Positions 7,837 through 18,163 of a stretch of 64,000 nt of DNA are shown one piece after another. Location of the stretch: contig NZ_JAOEEA010000003.1 of assembly GCF_029837695.1 (NCBI RefSeq), forward strand, positions 388,861 through 452,860, written 5' to 3'. The stretch comes from Pseudomonas sp. GD04019 (GTDB lineage: Bacteria; Pseudomonadota; Gammaproteobacteria; Pseudomonadales; Pseudomonadaceae). Under the pieces are notes generated by a model, which saw only the letters and a program-made list of their open reading frames with translations, did no database searches and was not told where the DNA came from. Made by a program: the position numbers and the translations under genes. Each line of letters begins with the position of its first letter. Positions within the stretch are counted from its first letter, which is position 1.

Positions 7837-8748
7837 ATGAACAGCACTCTCTCCCGCGCCATCGGCGTCGCCCTGGCCGCCACCCTGTGCAGCGCACCGG
7901 CCCTGGCCGAAGAACTGACCGGCACCCTGAAGAAGATCAAGGACAGCGGCACCATCGTCCTCGGCCACCGCGACTCGTCCATCCCCTTCTCCTACTTCGG
8001 CAGCGACCCGCAGCAGCCCGAGGGCTACTCCCATGACCTGCAGCTGAAGGCGGTCGAGGCGATCAAGCAGAAGCTGGGCATGCCCGACCTCAAGGTGCGC
8101 TACAACCTGGTGACCTCGCAGACCCGCATCCCGCTGGTGCAGAACGGCACCGTGGACCTGGAGTGCGGCTCCACCACCAACAACGTCGAGCGCCAGCAGC
8201 AGGTCGACTTCTCCGTCGGCATCTTCGAGGTGGGCACCCGCCTGCTGACCAAGACCACTTCCGGCATCAAAGACTTCCCCGACCTCAAGGGCAAGAACGT
8301 GGTGACCACCGCCGGCACCACTTCCGAGCGCCTGCTCAAGGCGATGAACGCCGAGAAGCAGATGGGCATGAACATCATCTCGGCCAAGGACCATGGCGAG
8401 TCCTTCCTGATGCTGGAGTCCGGTCGCGCCGTGGCCTTCATGATGGACGACGCCCTGCTCGCCGGCGAAATGGCCAAGGCCAAGAAGCCGGCCGACTGGC
8501 ACGTGGTCGGCACCCCGCAGTCCTACGAGATATACGGCTGCATGGTGCGCAAGGGTGACCCGGCCTTCAAGGCAGTGGTCGACGAGGCCCTGGTCGCCAC
8601 CTTCAAGTCCGGCGAAGTCACCGCGATTTATGACAAGTGGTTCCTCAACCCGGTCCCGCCCAAGGGGCTGAACCTGAACTTCCCGATGAGCGACGAGCTG
8701 AAGAAGCTGGTCGCCAACCCGACCGACAAGGCCGCCGAGCAACTCTAA
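7837..8748 (+). CDS. aatJ: Glutamate/aspartate ABC transporter binding protein AatJ
   Basis: Periplasmic binding protein that brings acidic amino acids to the AatQMP importer. The 303-residue protein has a signal peptide (SRAIGVALAATLCSAPALAEE) and GltI-type features: IVLGHRDSSIPFSYFG near 42-57, the LECGSTTNNVERQQQVDFS block near 108-126 and the hinge VVTTAGTTSERLL near 154-166. The start follows AGCGAGGATCAGC; an upstream ATG at 7795 has no signal-like sequence. First gene of the operon, separated from aatQ by 275 bases of repeats and RNA structure. Control by AauR and sigma-54 is inferred from the upstream sites. Confidence 0.92.
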   Translation: MNSTLSRAIGVALAATLCSAPALAEELTGTLKKIKDSGTIVLGHRDSSIPFSYFGSDPQQPEGYSHDLQLKAVEAIKQKLGMPDLKVRYNLVTSQTRIPLVQNGTVDLECGSTTNNVERQQQVDFSVGIFEVGTRLLTKTTSGIKDFPDLKGKNVVTTAGTTSERLLKAMNAEKQMGMNIISAKDHGESFLMLESGRAVAFMMDDALLAGEMAKAKKPADWHVVGTPQSYEIYGCMVRKGDPAFKAVVDEALVATFKSGEVTAIYDKWFLNPVPPKGLNLNFPMSDELKKLVANPTDKAAEQL

Positions 8749-8771
8749 GCGCGGCTGGCGGCCGTCGGGGC

Positions 8772-8876
8772 TCCCCTCTCCCACTTGTGGGAGAGGGGCC
8801 GGGGGAGAGGGACGGCAATACACCCTCTCCCCAACCCTCTCCACTGGGCGTGCCCCCGTGAACAGGAGAGGGAGTA
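8772..8876. repeat. Two family-1 palindromes after aatJ
   Basis: CCCCTCTCCCACTTGTGGGA plus its GAGGGG tail at 8773-8811 is followed by a second copy at 8821-8876 whose loop is enlarged by about 25 bases. As the first structures after the binding-protein gene they could protect the aatJ 3' end or attenuate transcription into aatQ. Confidence 0.8.
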
Positions 8877-8899
8877 AGAGCCCTCCGGCCTGTCGGTAC

Positions 8900-8924
8900 G
8901 GCGCCGCTTCACAAGAGCGGCGCC
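8900..8924 (+). other. Strong hairpin in the aatJ-aatQ spacer
   Basis: GGCGCCGCT (8900-8908) pairs perfectly with AGCGGCGCC (8916-8924), with a T-G pair extending it to a 5-base loop. No T tract follows, so it is more likely an mRNA-stability or processing hairpin than a terminator. Confidence 0.65.
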
Positions 8925-8943
8925 GCCTCACCTCTGCAAATTA

Positions 8944-9001
8944 GGACAGGAGCACCACCGTCAACCGCGGTGGGGGACCGTGTCGGCCCCGGCTCCTGTC
9001 C
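8944..9001 (+). ncRNA. Predicted three-way-junction RNA element in the leader of aatQ
   Basis: Three nested helices fold by eye. P1 is GGACAGGAGC (8944-8953) with GCTCCTGTCC (8992-9001), 10 perfect pairs. P2 is CCACCG (8955-8960) with CGGTGG (8968-8973). P3 is GGG-A-CCG (8974-8980) with CGG-C-CCC (8984-8990), closing on a 3-base loop. The junction has only one unpaired base on each outer side. It ends 22 bases before the aatQ start. I know no named RNA family matching it; it may be an mRNA processing or stability element or a cis-regulator. Confidence 0.5.
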
Positions 9002-9023
9002 GCCCTGATCGTGAGTAGCCAAG

Positions 9024-9770
9024 ATGAATTACAACTGGGACTGGGGCGTGTTCTTCAAGTCCACCGGCATCGGCAGCGAGATCTACCTGGACTGGTTCGT
9101 CACCGGCCTGGGCTGGACCATCGCCATCGCCCTCACCGCCTGGCTGATCGCCCTGGCGCTGGGCGCCCTGCTCGGCGTGATGCGCACCGTGCCGAACCGC
9201 TGGATCAGCGGCTTCGCCACCTGCTACGTGGAAGTCTTCCGCAACGTACCGCTGCTGGTGCAGCTGTTCCTCTGGTACTTCCTGGTGCCGGACCTGCTGC
9301 CCGAGCCGCTGGAAATGTGGTTCAAGCAGGACCTGTCGCCGGCCACCTCGGCCTTCCTCAGCGTGGTGGTGTGCCTCGGCCTGTTCACCGCCGCCCGCGT
9401 CTGCGAGCAGGTGCGCACCGGCATCCAGGCGCTGCCCAAGGGCCAGCTGGCCGCCGGCTACGCGCTGGGCTTCCGCCTGCCGCAGGTGTATGCCAACGTC
9501 CTGCTGCCGCAGGCCTTCCGCATCATCATTCCGCCGCTGACCAGCGAGTTCCTCAACATCTTCAAGAACTCCTCGGTGGCCTCGCTGATCGGCCTCATGG
9601 AACTGCTGGCGCAGACCAAACAGACCGCCGAGTTCAGCGCCAACCTGTTCGAGGCCTTCACCCTGGCCACGCTGATCTACTTCACCCTGAACATGAGCCT
9701 GATGCTGCTGATGCGCCTGATCGAGAAGAAGGTCGCGGTGCCGGGCCTGATCGCCGCGGGAGGCAAATGA
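9024..9770 (+). CDS. aatQ: Glutamate/aspartate ABC permease AatQ (GltJ-like)
   Basis: Inner-membrane permease of the acidic amino acid importer, 248 residues, five to six membrane segments. It carries the His/Glu/Gln-type permease domain: LGALLGVMRT, YVEVFRNVPLLVQLF near 73-87 and the ATPase-contact EAA loop ALGFRLPQVYANVLLPQAF near 149-167. ATG 9024 gives the family's NYNWDWGVFFK N-terminus. Its stop overlaps the aatM start, so the two subunits are probably translationally coupled. Confidence 0.93.
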   Translation: MNYNWDWGVFFKSTGIGSEIYLDWFVTGLGWTIAIALTAWLIALALGALLGVMRTVPNRWISGFATCYVEVFRNVPLLVQLFLWYFLVPDLLPEPLEMWFKQDLSPATSAFLSVVVCLGLFTAARVCEQVRTGIQALPKGQLAAGYALGFRLPQVYANVLLPQAFRIIIPPLTSEFLNIFKNSSVASLIGLMELLAQTKQTAEFSANLFEAFTLATLIYFTLNMSLMLLMRLIEKKVAVPGLIAAGGK

Positions 9771-10431
9771 TGGATTTCAGCGCTATCGTCCCGGCCCTGC
9801 CGGGCCTGTGGAACGGCATGCTGATGACCCTGCAGCTGATGGTGCTGGGCGTGATCGGCGGCGTGGTGCTGGGCACCCTGCTGGCCATCATGCGCCTGTC
9901 GCACAACCGCCTGCTGTCGGGCTTCGCCGCCACCTACGTCAACTACTTCCGCTCCATCCCGCTGCTGCTGGTGATCACCTGGTTCTACTTCGCGGTGCCG
10001 TTCCTGCTGCGCTGGATCACCGGCGAGGACACCCCGGTGGGCGCCTTCACCTCGTGCCTGGTGGCCTTCGTGATGTTCGAGGCGGCCTACTTCAGCGAGA
10101 TCGTCCGTGCCGGCATCCAGGCCATCCCCAAGGGCCAGATGGGCGCCGCCTCGGCCCTGGGCATGACCTACGGCCAGAGCATGCGCCTGATCATCCTGCC
10201 GCAGGCCTTCCGCAAGATGACGCCGCTGCTGTTGCAGCAGAGCATCATCCTGTTCCAGGACACCTCGCTGGTCTACACCGTGGGCCTGATGGACTTCCTC
10301 AACGCCGCCCGCTCGCGCGGCGACATCCTCGGCCAGCCCCATGAGTTCCTGATCTTCGCCGGCCTCGTGTACTTCACCATCAGCTTTGCCGCCTCGCAGC
10401 TGGTCAAGCTCCTGCAGAAAAGGTTAGCCGT

Positions 10432-10435
<4 letters not shown>
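9770..10435 (+). CDS. aatM: Glutamate/aspartate ABC permease AatM (GltK-like)
   Basis: Second permease of the AatJQMP importer, 221 residues. Visible motifs are [16 protein letters not shown] near 59-74 and the EAA loop [22 protein letters not shown] near 134-155. Two adjacent ATGs occur (9767 and 9770); the second has better spacing to GGGAGG, while the first overlaps the aatQ stop as ATGA. It overlaps aatP by four bases. Confidence 0.93.
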
Positions 10436-11166
<731 letters not shown>

Positions 11167-11186
11167 GCGAAACCACCCCTCTCCCC

Positions 11187-11265
11187 CTGGACTAATCGGC
11201 AGGAAAGCCGATTTGGGCAGCGCCAGCTGGCCGCAGGCCGAGCCACAAGGACGTGGCGAGTCCAG
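11187..11265. repeat. 79-base structured element, copy 1, inside a family-1 palindrome
   Basis: The outer stem CTGGACT/AGTCCAG encloses smaller hairpins: AATCGGC/GCCGATT, CAGC/GCTG, GGCC/GGCC and GCCAC/GTGGC. Flanking CCCCTCTCCCC and AGAGGGGCCGGGGGTGAGG are the two arms of a family-1 palindrome, so the element occupies its loop. A second copy is at 63213-63291. Confidence 0.75.
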
Positions 11266-11331
11266 AGGGGCCGGGGGTGAGGGAGCCCATAGGCCCCTCT
11301 CGCCCAACCTACCCAGCCTGGGCCTACTGTG

Positions 11332-13182
11332 ATGCAATGCCTGTCCCCCAGCGTCCCGCCCGCCCTCGCCGTGAAGCCACACCTGCTCCGCCAACTGCTG
11401 CTGACCCTGCTGGGCATCGCCCTGGTACTCGGCTGCGGCTACGCCGGCTACCGGCTCAGCGAGGCGATCGGCATCCGCGACCTGGCCGCTAGCGGCGAGC
11501 GCCAGCTGGAACTCAACGCTCGCGCGGTGGAGAGCGAGATCGGCAAGTACACCTACCTGCCCAGCCTGCTGGAGCTGGAAAGTGGCGTCAGCCGCCTGCT
11601 GCTGACTCCTGGTAGCTACCGCCGGCAGCGCCTCAACGATCACCTCGAAGGTCTCAACCAGCGCGCCGGCAGCCTCGCCGTGTACGTGCTCGACCTGGAT
11701 GGCCGGGTGGTCGCCACCAGCAACTGGAACCAGCCGAGCAGCTTCCTCGGCGAAGACCTGTCGTTCCGCGACTACTACAAGCAGGCCGTGCGCGGTGAGC
11801 CGGGGCGCTTCTACGGCGTCGGCAGCACCACCGGCGAGCCCGGCTACTACCTGGCCCACGGTCTGCGCGCCAACGGCCGGGTGATTGGCGTGGCGGTGGT
11901 CAAGGTGCGCCTGGACGCCCTGGAAAAGCGCTGGGCCGACGCCCGCGTCGAGGCCCATGTCAGCGACGAGAACGGCATCATCATCCTCTCCAGCGACCCG
12001 GCGCGCCGGCTCAAGGCCGTGCGGCCGCTGGATGATGCCCGCCGCGAGCGCCTGGCGCGCAGCCTGCAGTACCACTGGGCAACCCTGCAGGAACTGCAAC
12101 CGCTGGCCAGCCGCGAGCTCGGCGACGGCCTGCAGGAAGTGCGCCTGGACGGTCCCGCCGGCCAGCCGCTGGACTACCTGCAGCAGACCCGCGCACTCAA
12201 CGACACCGCCTGGCACCTGACTCTGCTCACGCCGCTGGCCGAGCAGCGCCGCACCGCCGCCAGCCACGGCCTGCTCGCCGGCGTGGTCTGCGCCCTGCTG
12301 ATCTTCGGCGGCCTGGCGCTGAACCAGCGGCGCAAGGTGATCGCCACCCGCCTGGCCGCCCGCGAGGCGCTGCAGCGGGCCAACAACGAGCTGGAACGCA
12401 AGATCGCCGAGCGTACCCTCGACCTCTCCGCCAGCAACCTGCTGCTGCAGGCCGAGGTGCGCGAGCGCCAGCAGACCGAGGCCAACCTGCGCCAGGCCCA
12501 GGACGGCCTGGTCCAGGCCGGCAAGCTGGCGGTGATCGGGCAGATGTCCACCAGCATCGCCCACGAGCTGAACCAACCGCTGGCGGCGCTGCGCACCCTG
12601 TCGGCGAATGCCGCGCGCTTCCTCGAACGCGGCGCGCTGGACACCGCCGGCAGCAACCTGCAGGCCATCGGCGAGCTGGTCGACCGCATGGGCCGCATCA
12701 CCGGCAGCCTGCGCGCCTTCGCCCGACGCGGCGGCGACCACGGCCAGGCCAGCCTGGAGCAGGCGGTGGAGGCGGCGCTGTTCCTGTTGCACAGCCGCGT
12801 CGAGCAGGAGCGTCCGACCCTGCACCGCGAGTTCGCCGAGGCGCGCCTGGCCATCGACCAGACCCGCCTGGAGCAGATCCTGGTCAACCTGCTGAGCAAC
12901 GCGCTGGACGCCCTGCGCGAACAGCCGCGCCGCGAGCTGTGGCTGAACGGCGCGCAGCACGGCGCCAGCTACCGCCTGGAAGTGCGCGACAGCGGTGCCG
13001 GCATCCCGCCGGACGTGCGCGTGCATCTGTTCGAGCCGTTCTTCACCACCAAGCCGGGCGAGAAGGGCCTGGGCCTCGGCCTGACCCTGTCCGCCAGCCT
13101 GGCCGCCGCCGCCGGCGGCAGCCTGGTGGTGCGCCACCCGGAGGAAGGCGGCAGCGCCTTCATCCTCGATCTGCCCCTGTAG
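11332..13182 (+). CDS. aauS: Sensor histidine kinase AauS (DctB-like)
   Basis: Membrane kinase sensing acidic amino acids and phosphorylating AauR. The 616-residue protein has an N-terminal membrane helix (LLLTLLGIALVLGCGYAGYRL, about 20-40), a periplasmic double-Cache-type domain (about 45-305), a second helix (GLLAGVVCALLIFGGLAL, about 311-328), a coiled coil (about 345-400), the HisKA box IAHELNQPLAAL with phospho-His near 410, and ATPase boxes LVNLLSNALDAL near 515, DSGAGIPP near 555 and GLGLGLTLS near 578. The frame opens with GTG-ATG; ATG 11332 is used, though a start a few residues later is possible. It is followed 10 bases on by aauR. Confidence 0.9.
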   Translation: MQCLSPSVPPALAVKPHLLRQLLLTLLGIALVLGCGYAGYRLSEAIGIRDLAASGERQLELNARAVESEIGKYTYLPSLLELESGVSRLLLTPGSYRRQRLNDHLEGLNQRAGSLAVYVLDLDGRVVATSNWNQPSSFLGEDLSFRDYYKQAVRGEPGRFYGVGSTTGEPGYYLAHGLRANGRVIGVAVVKVRLDALEKRWADARVEAHVSDENGIIILSSDPARRLKAVRPLDDARRERLARSLQYHWATLQELQPLASRELGDGLQEVRLDGPAGQPLDYLQQTRALNDTAWHLTLLTPLAEQRRTAASHGLLAGVVCALLIFGGLALNQRRKVIATRLAAREALQRANNELERKIAERTLDLSASNLLLQAEVRERQQTEANLRQAQDGLVQAGKLAVIGQMSTSIAHELNQPLAALRTLSANAARFLERGALDTAGSNLQAIGELVDRMGRITGSLRAFARRGGDHGQASLEQAVEAALFLLHSRVEQERPTLHREFAEARLAIDQTRLEQILVNLLSNALDALREQPRRELWLNGAQHGASYRLEVRDSGAGIPPDVRVHLFEPFFTTKPGEKGLGLGLTLSASLAAAAGGSLVVRHPEEGGSAFILDLPL

Positions 13183-13192
13183 GAGCCCCGCG

Positions 13193-14515
<1,323 letters not shown>

Positions 14516-14587
14516 AGCACAGGCAGGCGCTGGCGCGCTGGCCGTGGCATGCCACACTGCAGACTCACCCCACGCCCGAGCACCACC

Positions 14588-15385
14588 ATGACCCCTAGGC
14601 TATTTCGCCGAGCTCTCTGCCTGATCTTCAGCACAGCGCTCTCGACGGGGTTGTCGGCGGCTACGGGTGCAGCGCCTGACAAGGTCTACAGCCTGGCCTT
14701 CTACCAGGCGGGGCTACTGTATTCGCAGGGCAAGGGACTCGACCGCGATGTGGTCGACGAGCTGATGAGGCGCGGCGGCTACCGCTTTGACACCTTCGAG
14801 CAGCCGAGGGCGCGGATCTGGAAAGCGCTGCAGGACGGCACCTTGTCCATGACGGTGTCCGCCATACGCGTCGCGGAGCGCGACAGCTTCGCCTACTTCA
14901 TCCCCTACCACGCGCAGAAGAACATGGCGCTGACCACCCGCTCCGACCTGCGCGAGCCGGCCGATCTGCTGGCCGACCCACGCGCACGCGTCGCCGTGGT
15001 GCGCAGCTTCCGCCATGGCCCGACCTACGACGAACTGGTCGCGCAGCTGGCCGTGCAGGGCCGGGTCATCAAGGTGCCGAGCATCCACAACCTGTTTCTC
15101 ATGCTGGACGCGGGCAACCGCGTCGATACCGTGTTTTCCCTGCCGCTGTTCTACCGCAAGGAGCTGGCCGAGCTGGGGCTGGAGAATCGCGTGAGAATCA
15201 TGGACTGGTCGCCCCAGACCCCTCCCATTCCCCATCACCTGGCCCTGAGCAAGGCACACTTCTCCTATCAGGACTACCAGCGTATGGCCACCCTCATGCA
15301 GGGCATGCGTGACGATGGCACCTTGCGCAGGCTGCTGTCCGCCTACCTGTCGGGTGACGAGCTGGAAAGCGCGCTGCAGTTCTAG
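14588..15385 (+). CDS. Periplasmic substrate-binding-domain protein
   Basis: A 265-residue exported protein related to family 3 solute-binding proteins. It has a signal peptide (RLFRRALCLIFSTALSTGLSAATGA) and the two-lobe pattern, with SMTVSAIRVAERDSFAYFIPYH near 92-113 and DPRARVAVVRSFRHGPTYDELV near 135-156. It follows aauR by 72 bases on the same strand but has no permease partner. It resembles the orphan binding proteins common in Pseudomonas. Its TAG stop shares the tetramer CTAG with the stop of the converging LysR gene. Confidence 0.75.
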   Translation: MTPRLFRRALCLIFSTALSTGLSAATGAAPDKVYSLAFYQAGLLYSQGKGLDRDVVDELMRRGGYRFDTFEQPRARIWKALQDGTLSMTVSAIRVAERDSFAYFIPYHAQKNMALTTRSDLREPADLLADPRARVAVVRSFRHGPTYDELVAQLAVQGRVIKVPSIHNLFLMLDAGNRVDTVFSLPLFYRKELAELGLENRVRIMDWSPQTPPIPHHLALSKAHFSYQDYQRMATLMQGMRDDGTLRRLLSAYLSGDELESALQF

Positions 15386-16296
15386 CGGCTCACCTCGCTA
15401 CCCATCCCCGCTTCCAGCTTGCGCCACAGCAGGCGCACCGTCGCCTTGCGCGACAGCACGCAGCGGTACAGGCGGATCTCCAGCGGCACCTGCCACTGTT
15501 CGCCGCCGCACACCGCCAACTCGCCACGGGCCAGCTCCATGGTCACCGACAGGCGCGGCACCCAGGCCACGCCGAGGCCCTGCAGGGCCATGGTCTTCAG
15601 GCTATCGGCCATGGCCGTCTCGTACACCGTGGTCGAACGCAGCGCGCGCTGGCGCAGCAGCTGATTCACCGAGCGACCGAGAAAGGCCCCGGCGCTGTAG
15701 GCCAGCAACGGCACGCTGAGGCCGGCATCGAGGTCGAACAGCGGCACGCCGTCTTCCCCCACCGCGCACACCGGCAGCATCGAGGTAGTACCCAGGTGCA
15801 GCGAGGGGAAGATATCCGGCGCCAGCTGCAGGGCCGCGTCCGGGTCGTAGTAGGCGAGGATCAGGTCGCAGCTGCCCTCGCGCAACGAGTGCACTGCCTC
15901 GCCGACGTTCGTCGCCACCAGCCGGGTGGACAGCGGCAGGCCTTCGCGGCGCAGGCGGCCGATCCATTCCGGGAAGAAGCCGAGGGTCAGCGAGTGCGCT
16001 GCGGCGATCTGCAGCACCTCGCCCTGCTGGCCCTCGACATGGTGCAGGTGGCGCACCACCTCGCCGAGCTGCTCGACCATGCTGCGCGCCGTGACCAGGA
16101 ACAGCTGGCCGGACTCGGTCAGCTCCACCGGCGTGCGCGAGCGGTTGACCAGGGTCAGGCCCAGCGCGCCTTCGAGGCTGCGGATGCGCCGGCTAAAGGC
16201 CGGCTGGGTGACGAAACGCTTCTCCGCCGCCTGGGAAAAGCTGCGGGTGGCGGCCAGGGCGACGAAGTCCTCCAGCCATTTGGTTTCCAGATTCAT
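15382..16296 (-). CDS. LysR-family transcriptional regulator, divergent from aspA
   Basis: A 304-residue activator or repressor with the N-terminal winged helix-turn-helix (WLEDFVALAATRSFSQAAEKRFVTQPAFSRRIRSLE, residues 7-42) and a LysR substrate-binding domain (about 90-295). ATG 16296 begins the usual MNLETKWLEDF form; an upstream extension to 16386 runs through repeats. It is divergent from aspA, 340 bases apart, and P. aeruginosa has the same pair (PA5428-PA5429, from memory), so control of aspA or aspartate metabolism is a reasonable inference. The effector is unknown. Confidence 0.88.
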   Translation of the reverse strand: MNLETKWLEDFVALAATRSFSQAAEKRFVTQPAFSRRIRSLEGALGLTLVNRSRTPVELTESGQLFLVTARSMVEQLGEVVRHLHHVEGQQGEVLQIAAAHSLTLGFFPEWIGRLRREGLPLSTRLVATNVGEAVHSLREGSCDLILAYYDPDAALQLAPDIFPSLHLGTTSMLPVCAVGEDGVPLFDLDAGLSVPLLAYSAGAFLGRSVNQLLRQRALRSTTVYETAMADSLKTMALQGLGVAWVPRLSVTMELARGELAVCGGEQWQVPLEIRLYRCVLSRKATVRLLWRKLEAGMGSEVSR

Positions 16297-16329
16297 CGCT
16301 TCCTCACTTTTGATCGCAGCGGGATTTTC

Positions 16330-16450
16330 TCCCTCACCCCAGCCCTCTCCCGGAGGGAGAGGGGGCGGCGCCGGGCTGCCTTGCAAGCTCGGGTATTCCT
16401 ATTGCACGAACAACTCCCTCTCCCCTTGGGAGAGGGCCGGGTGAGGGTCC
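16330..16450. repeat. Facing family-1 palindromes in the LysR-aspA spacer
   Basis: A copy in reversed orientation (CCCTCACCCCAGCCCTCTCC at 16331, then GGAGGGAGAGGG) faces a forward copy (CTCCCTCTCCCCTTGGGAGA, then GGGCCGGGTGAGGG) ending near 16447. The pair occupies about a third of the divergent spacer, on the LysR side. Confidence 0.8.
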
Positions 16451-16485
16451 CCTGGCCAGCTCGCACCCCAACAACCGTTGCAAAT

Positions 16486-16540
16486 TATGCACGCGCGACA
16501 TCGAACCCAGGTCACGGCGACATTATGCCGTTTGTGCATA
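16486..16540. promoter_or_regulatory. Candidate operator half-sites in the LysR-aspA spacer
   Basis: TATGCAC (16486-16492) and GTGCATA (16534-16540) are exact inverses 41 bases apart in the AT-richer part of the spacer, about 100 bases upstream of aspA. Spaced half-sites suit a tetrameric LysR protein. This is pattern only; no consensus for this regulator is known to me. Confidence 0.35.
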
Positions 16541-16636
16541 CCATAGCCACTAACAGCATTGGCCGACAAACGGCAGGAAGCCTAGATTATTGGGCATCGC
16601 GGCGCCAAGCCGTATTTCCCAGAGATAGAAGACATC

Positions 16637-18061
16637 ATGTCCGCTGCTGCATCCACCCGCATCGAAAAAGACCTGCTCGGCAAGCTCGAAGTCCCCTCCG
16701 AGGCCTACTACGGCATCCAGACCCTGCGTGCCGTGCAGAATTTTCGACTGTCCGGTGTACCGCTGTCGCACTACCCGAAACTGGTGATCGCCCTGGCCAT
16801 GGTCAAGCAGGCCGCCGCCGACGCCAACCGCGAGCTGGGCCACCTGTCCGCCGCCAAGCACACCGCCATCAGCACCGCCTGTGCGCGCATCATCCAGGGC
16901 GAGTTCCACGAGCAGTTCGTGGTCGACATGATCCAGGGCGGCGCCGGCACCTCGACCAATATGAACGCCAACGAAGTCATCGCGAACATTGCGCTCGAAG
17001 CCATGGGCCATGAGAAAGGCCAGTACGAACACCTGCACCCGAACAACGACGTGAACATGGCGCAGTCGACCAACGACGCCTACCCGACCGCCATCCGCGT
17101 CGGCCTGCTGCTCGGCCACGACAGCCTGCTCAACGCCCTCGACAAGCTGATCCAGTCGCTGGCCGCCAAGGGTCTGGAGTTCGGCCACGTGCTGAAGATG
17201 GGTCGTACCCAGCTGCAGGACGCCGTGCCGATGACCCTCGGCCAGGAATTCCGTGCCTTCGCCACCACCCTCGGCGAAGATCTGCAGCACCTGAAGATGC
17301 TCGCCCCGGCCCTGCTCACTGAAGTGAACCTGGGCGGCACCGCCATCGGCACCGGCATCAACGCCGACCCGGCCTACCAGCTGCTGGCCGTGCAGCGCCT
17401 GGCGATCATCAGCGGCCACCCGGTCAAGCCGGCCGCCGACCTGATCGAGGCCACCTCGGACATGGGCGCCTTCGTGCTGTTCTCCGGCATGCTCAAGCGC
17501 ACCGCGGTCAAGCTGTCGAAGATCTGCAACGACCTGCGCCTGCTCTCCAGCGGCCCGCGCACCGGCATCAACGAGATCAACCTGCCAGCGCGCCAGCCGG
17601 GCAGCTCGATCATGCCGGGCAAGGTCAACCCGGTGATCCCGGAAGCGGTCAACCAGGTGGCCTTCGAAGTGATCGGCAACGACCTGGCCCTGACCATGGC
17701 GGCCGAGGGCGGCCAGCTGCAGCTGAACGTGATGGAGCCGCTGATCGCCTACAAGATCCTCGACTCGATCCGCCTGCTGACCCGCGCCATGGATATGCTG
17801 CGCGAGCTGTGCATCGACGGCATCAGCGCCAACGAGCAGCGCTGCCGCGAGCTGATGGAGAACTCCATCGGCCTGGTCACCGCGCTGAACCCCTATATCG
17901 GCTATGAGAACGCCACGCGCATCGCCAAGGTGGCGCTGGAAAGCGGCCGCGGCGTGCTGGAACTGGTGCGCGAGGAGAAGCTACTGGACGACGCCACCCT
18001 GGCCGACATCCTCCGCCCGGAAAACATGATCGCGCCGCGCCTGGTGCCGCTGCAGGGCTGA
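16637..18061 (+). CDS. aspA: Aspartate ammonia-lyase
   Basis: Converts L-aspartate to fumarate and ammonia, feeding aspartate taken up by AatJQMP into the TCA cycle. The 474-residue protein belongs to the fumarase/aspartase superfamily, with GGAGTSTNMNANEV near 100-113, the TGTGINA-type loop (GTAIGTGINADP near 236-247) and the catalytic loop signature GSSIMPGKVNP near 322-332. The start follows AGATAGAAGACATC. It stands alone and ends at a strong terminator. Confidence 0.96.
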   Translation: MSAAASTRIEKDLLGKLEVPSEAYYGIQTLRAVQNFRLSGVPLSHYPKLVIALAMVKQAAADANRELGHLSAAKHTAISTACARIIQGEFHEQFVVDMIQGGAGTSTNMNANEVIANIALEAMGHEKGQYEHLHPNNDVNMAQSTNDAYPTAIRVGLLLGHDSLLNALDKLIQSLAAKGLEFGHVLKMGRTQLQDAVPMTLGQEFRAFATTLGEDLQHLKMLAPALLTEVNLGGTAIGTGINADPAYQLLAVQRLAIISGHPVKPAADLIEATSDMGAFVLFSGMLKRTAVKLSKICNDLRLLSSGPRTGINEINLPARQPGSSIMPGKVNPVIPEAVNQVAFEVIGNDLALTMAAEGGQLQLNVMEPLIAYKILDSIRLLTRAMDMLRELCIDGISANEQRCRELMENSIGLVTALNPYIGYENATRIAKVALESGRGVLELVREEKLLDDATLADILRPENMIAPRLVPLQG

Positions 18062-18106
18062 TCCGCTTCATCGACCGAGGGGCAGCCCCACGCCTCTTGC
18101 CCTCCA

Positions 18107-18132
18107 GGGATGGCTTCGGCCATCCCTTTTTT
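18107..18132 (+). terminator. Intrinsic terminator of aspA
   Basis: GGGATGGC (18107-18114), a TTCG tetraloop and GCCATCCC (18119-18126), followed by six T. A textbook rho-independent terminator 46 bases after the stop codon. Confidence 0.95.
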
Positions 18133-18163
18133 ATTCCGGCGCGGATGCCCTGCCGCGCGCAAT

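Noticed and set aside
8944..9001. Possible tRNA or known riboswitch
   Set aside because: The fold has three helices, not four, with no T-arm GTTCRA, no CCA-like end and no anticodon loop of seven bases; it matches no riboswitch core that I can recall.
11187..11265. Integron attC site
   Set aside because: It has paired hairpins of similar size, but no GTTRRRY/RYYYAAC core sites and no integrase or cassette genes.
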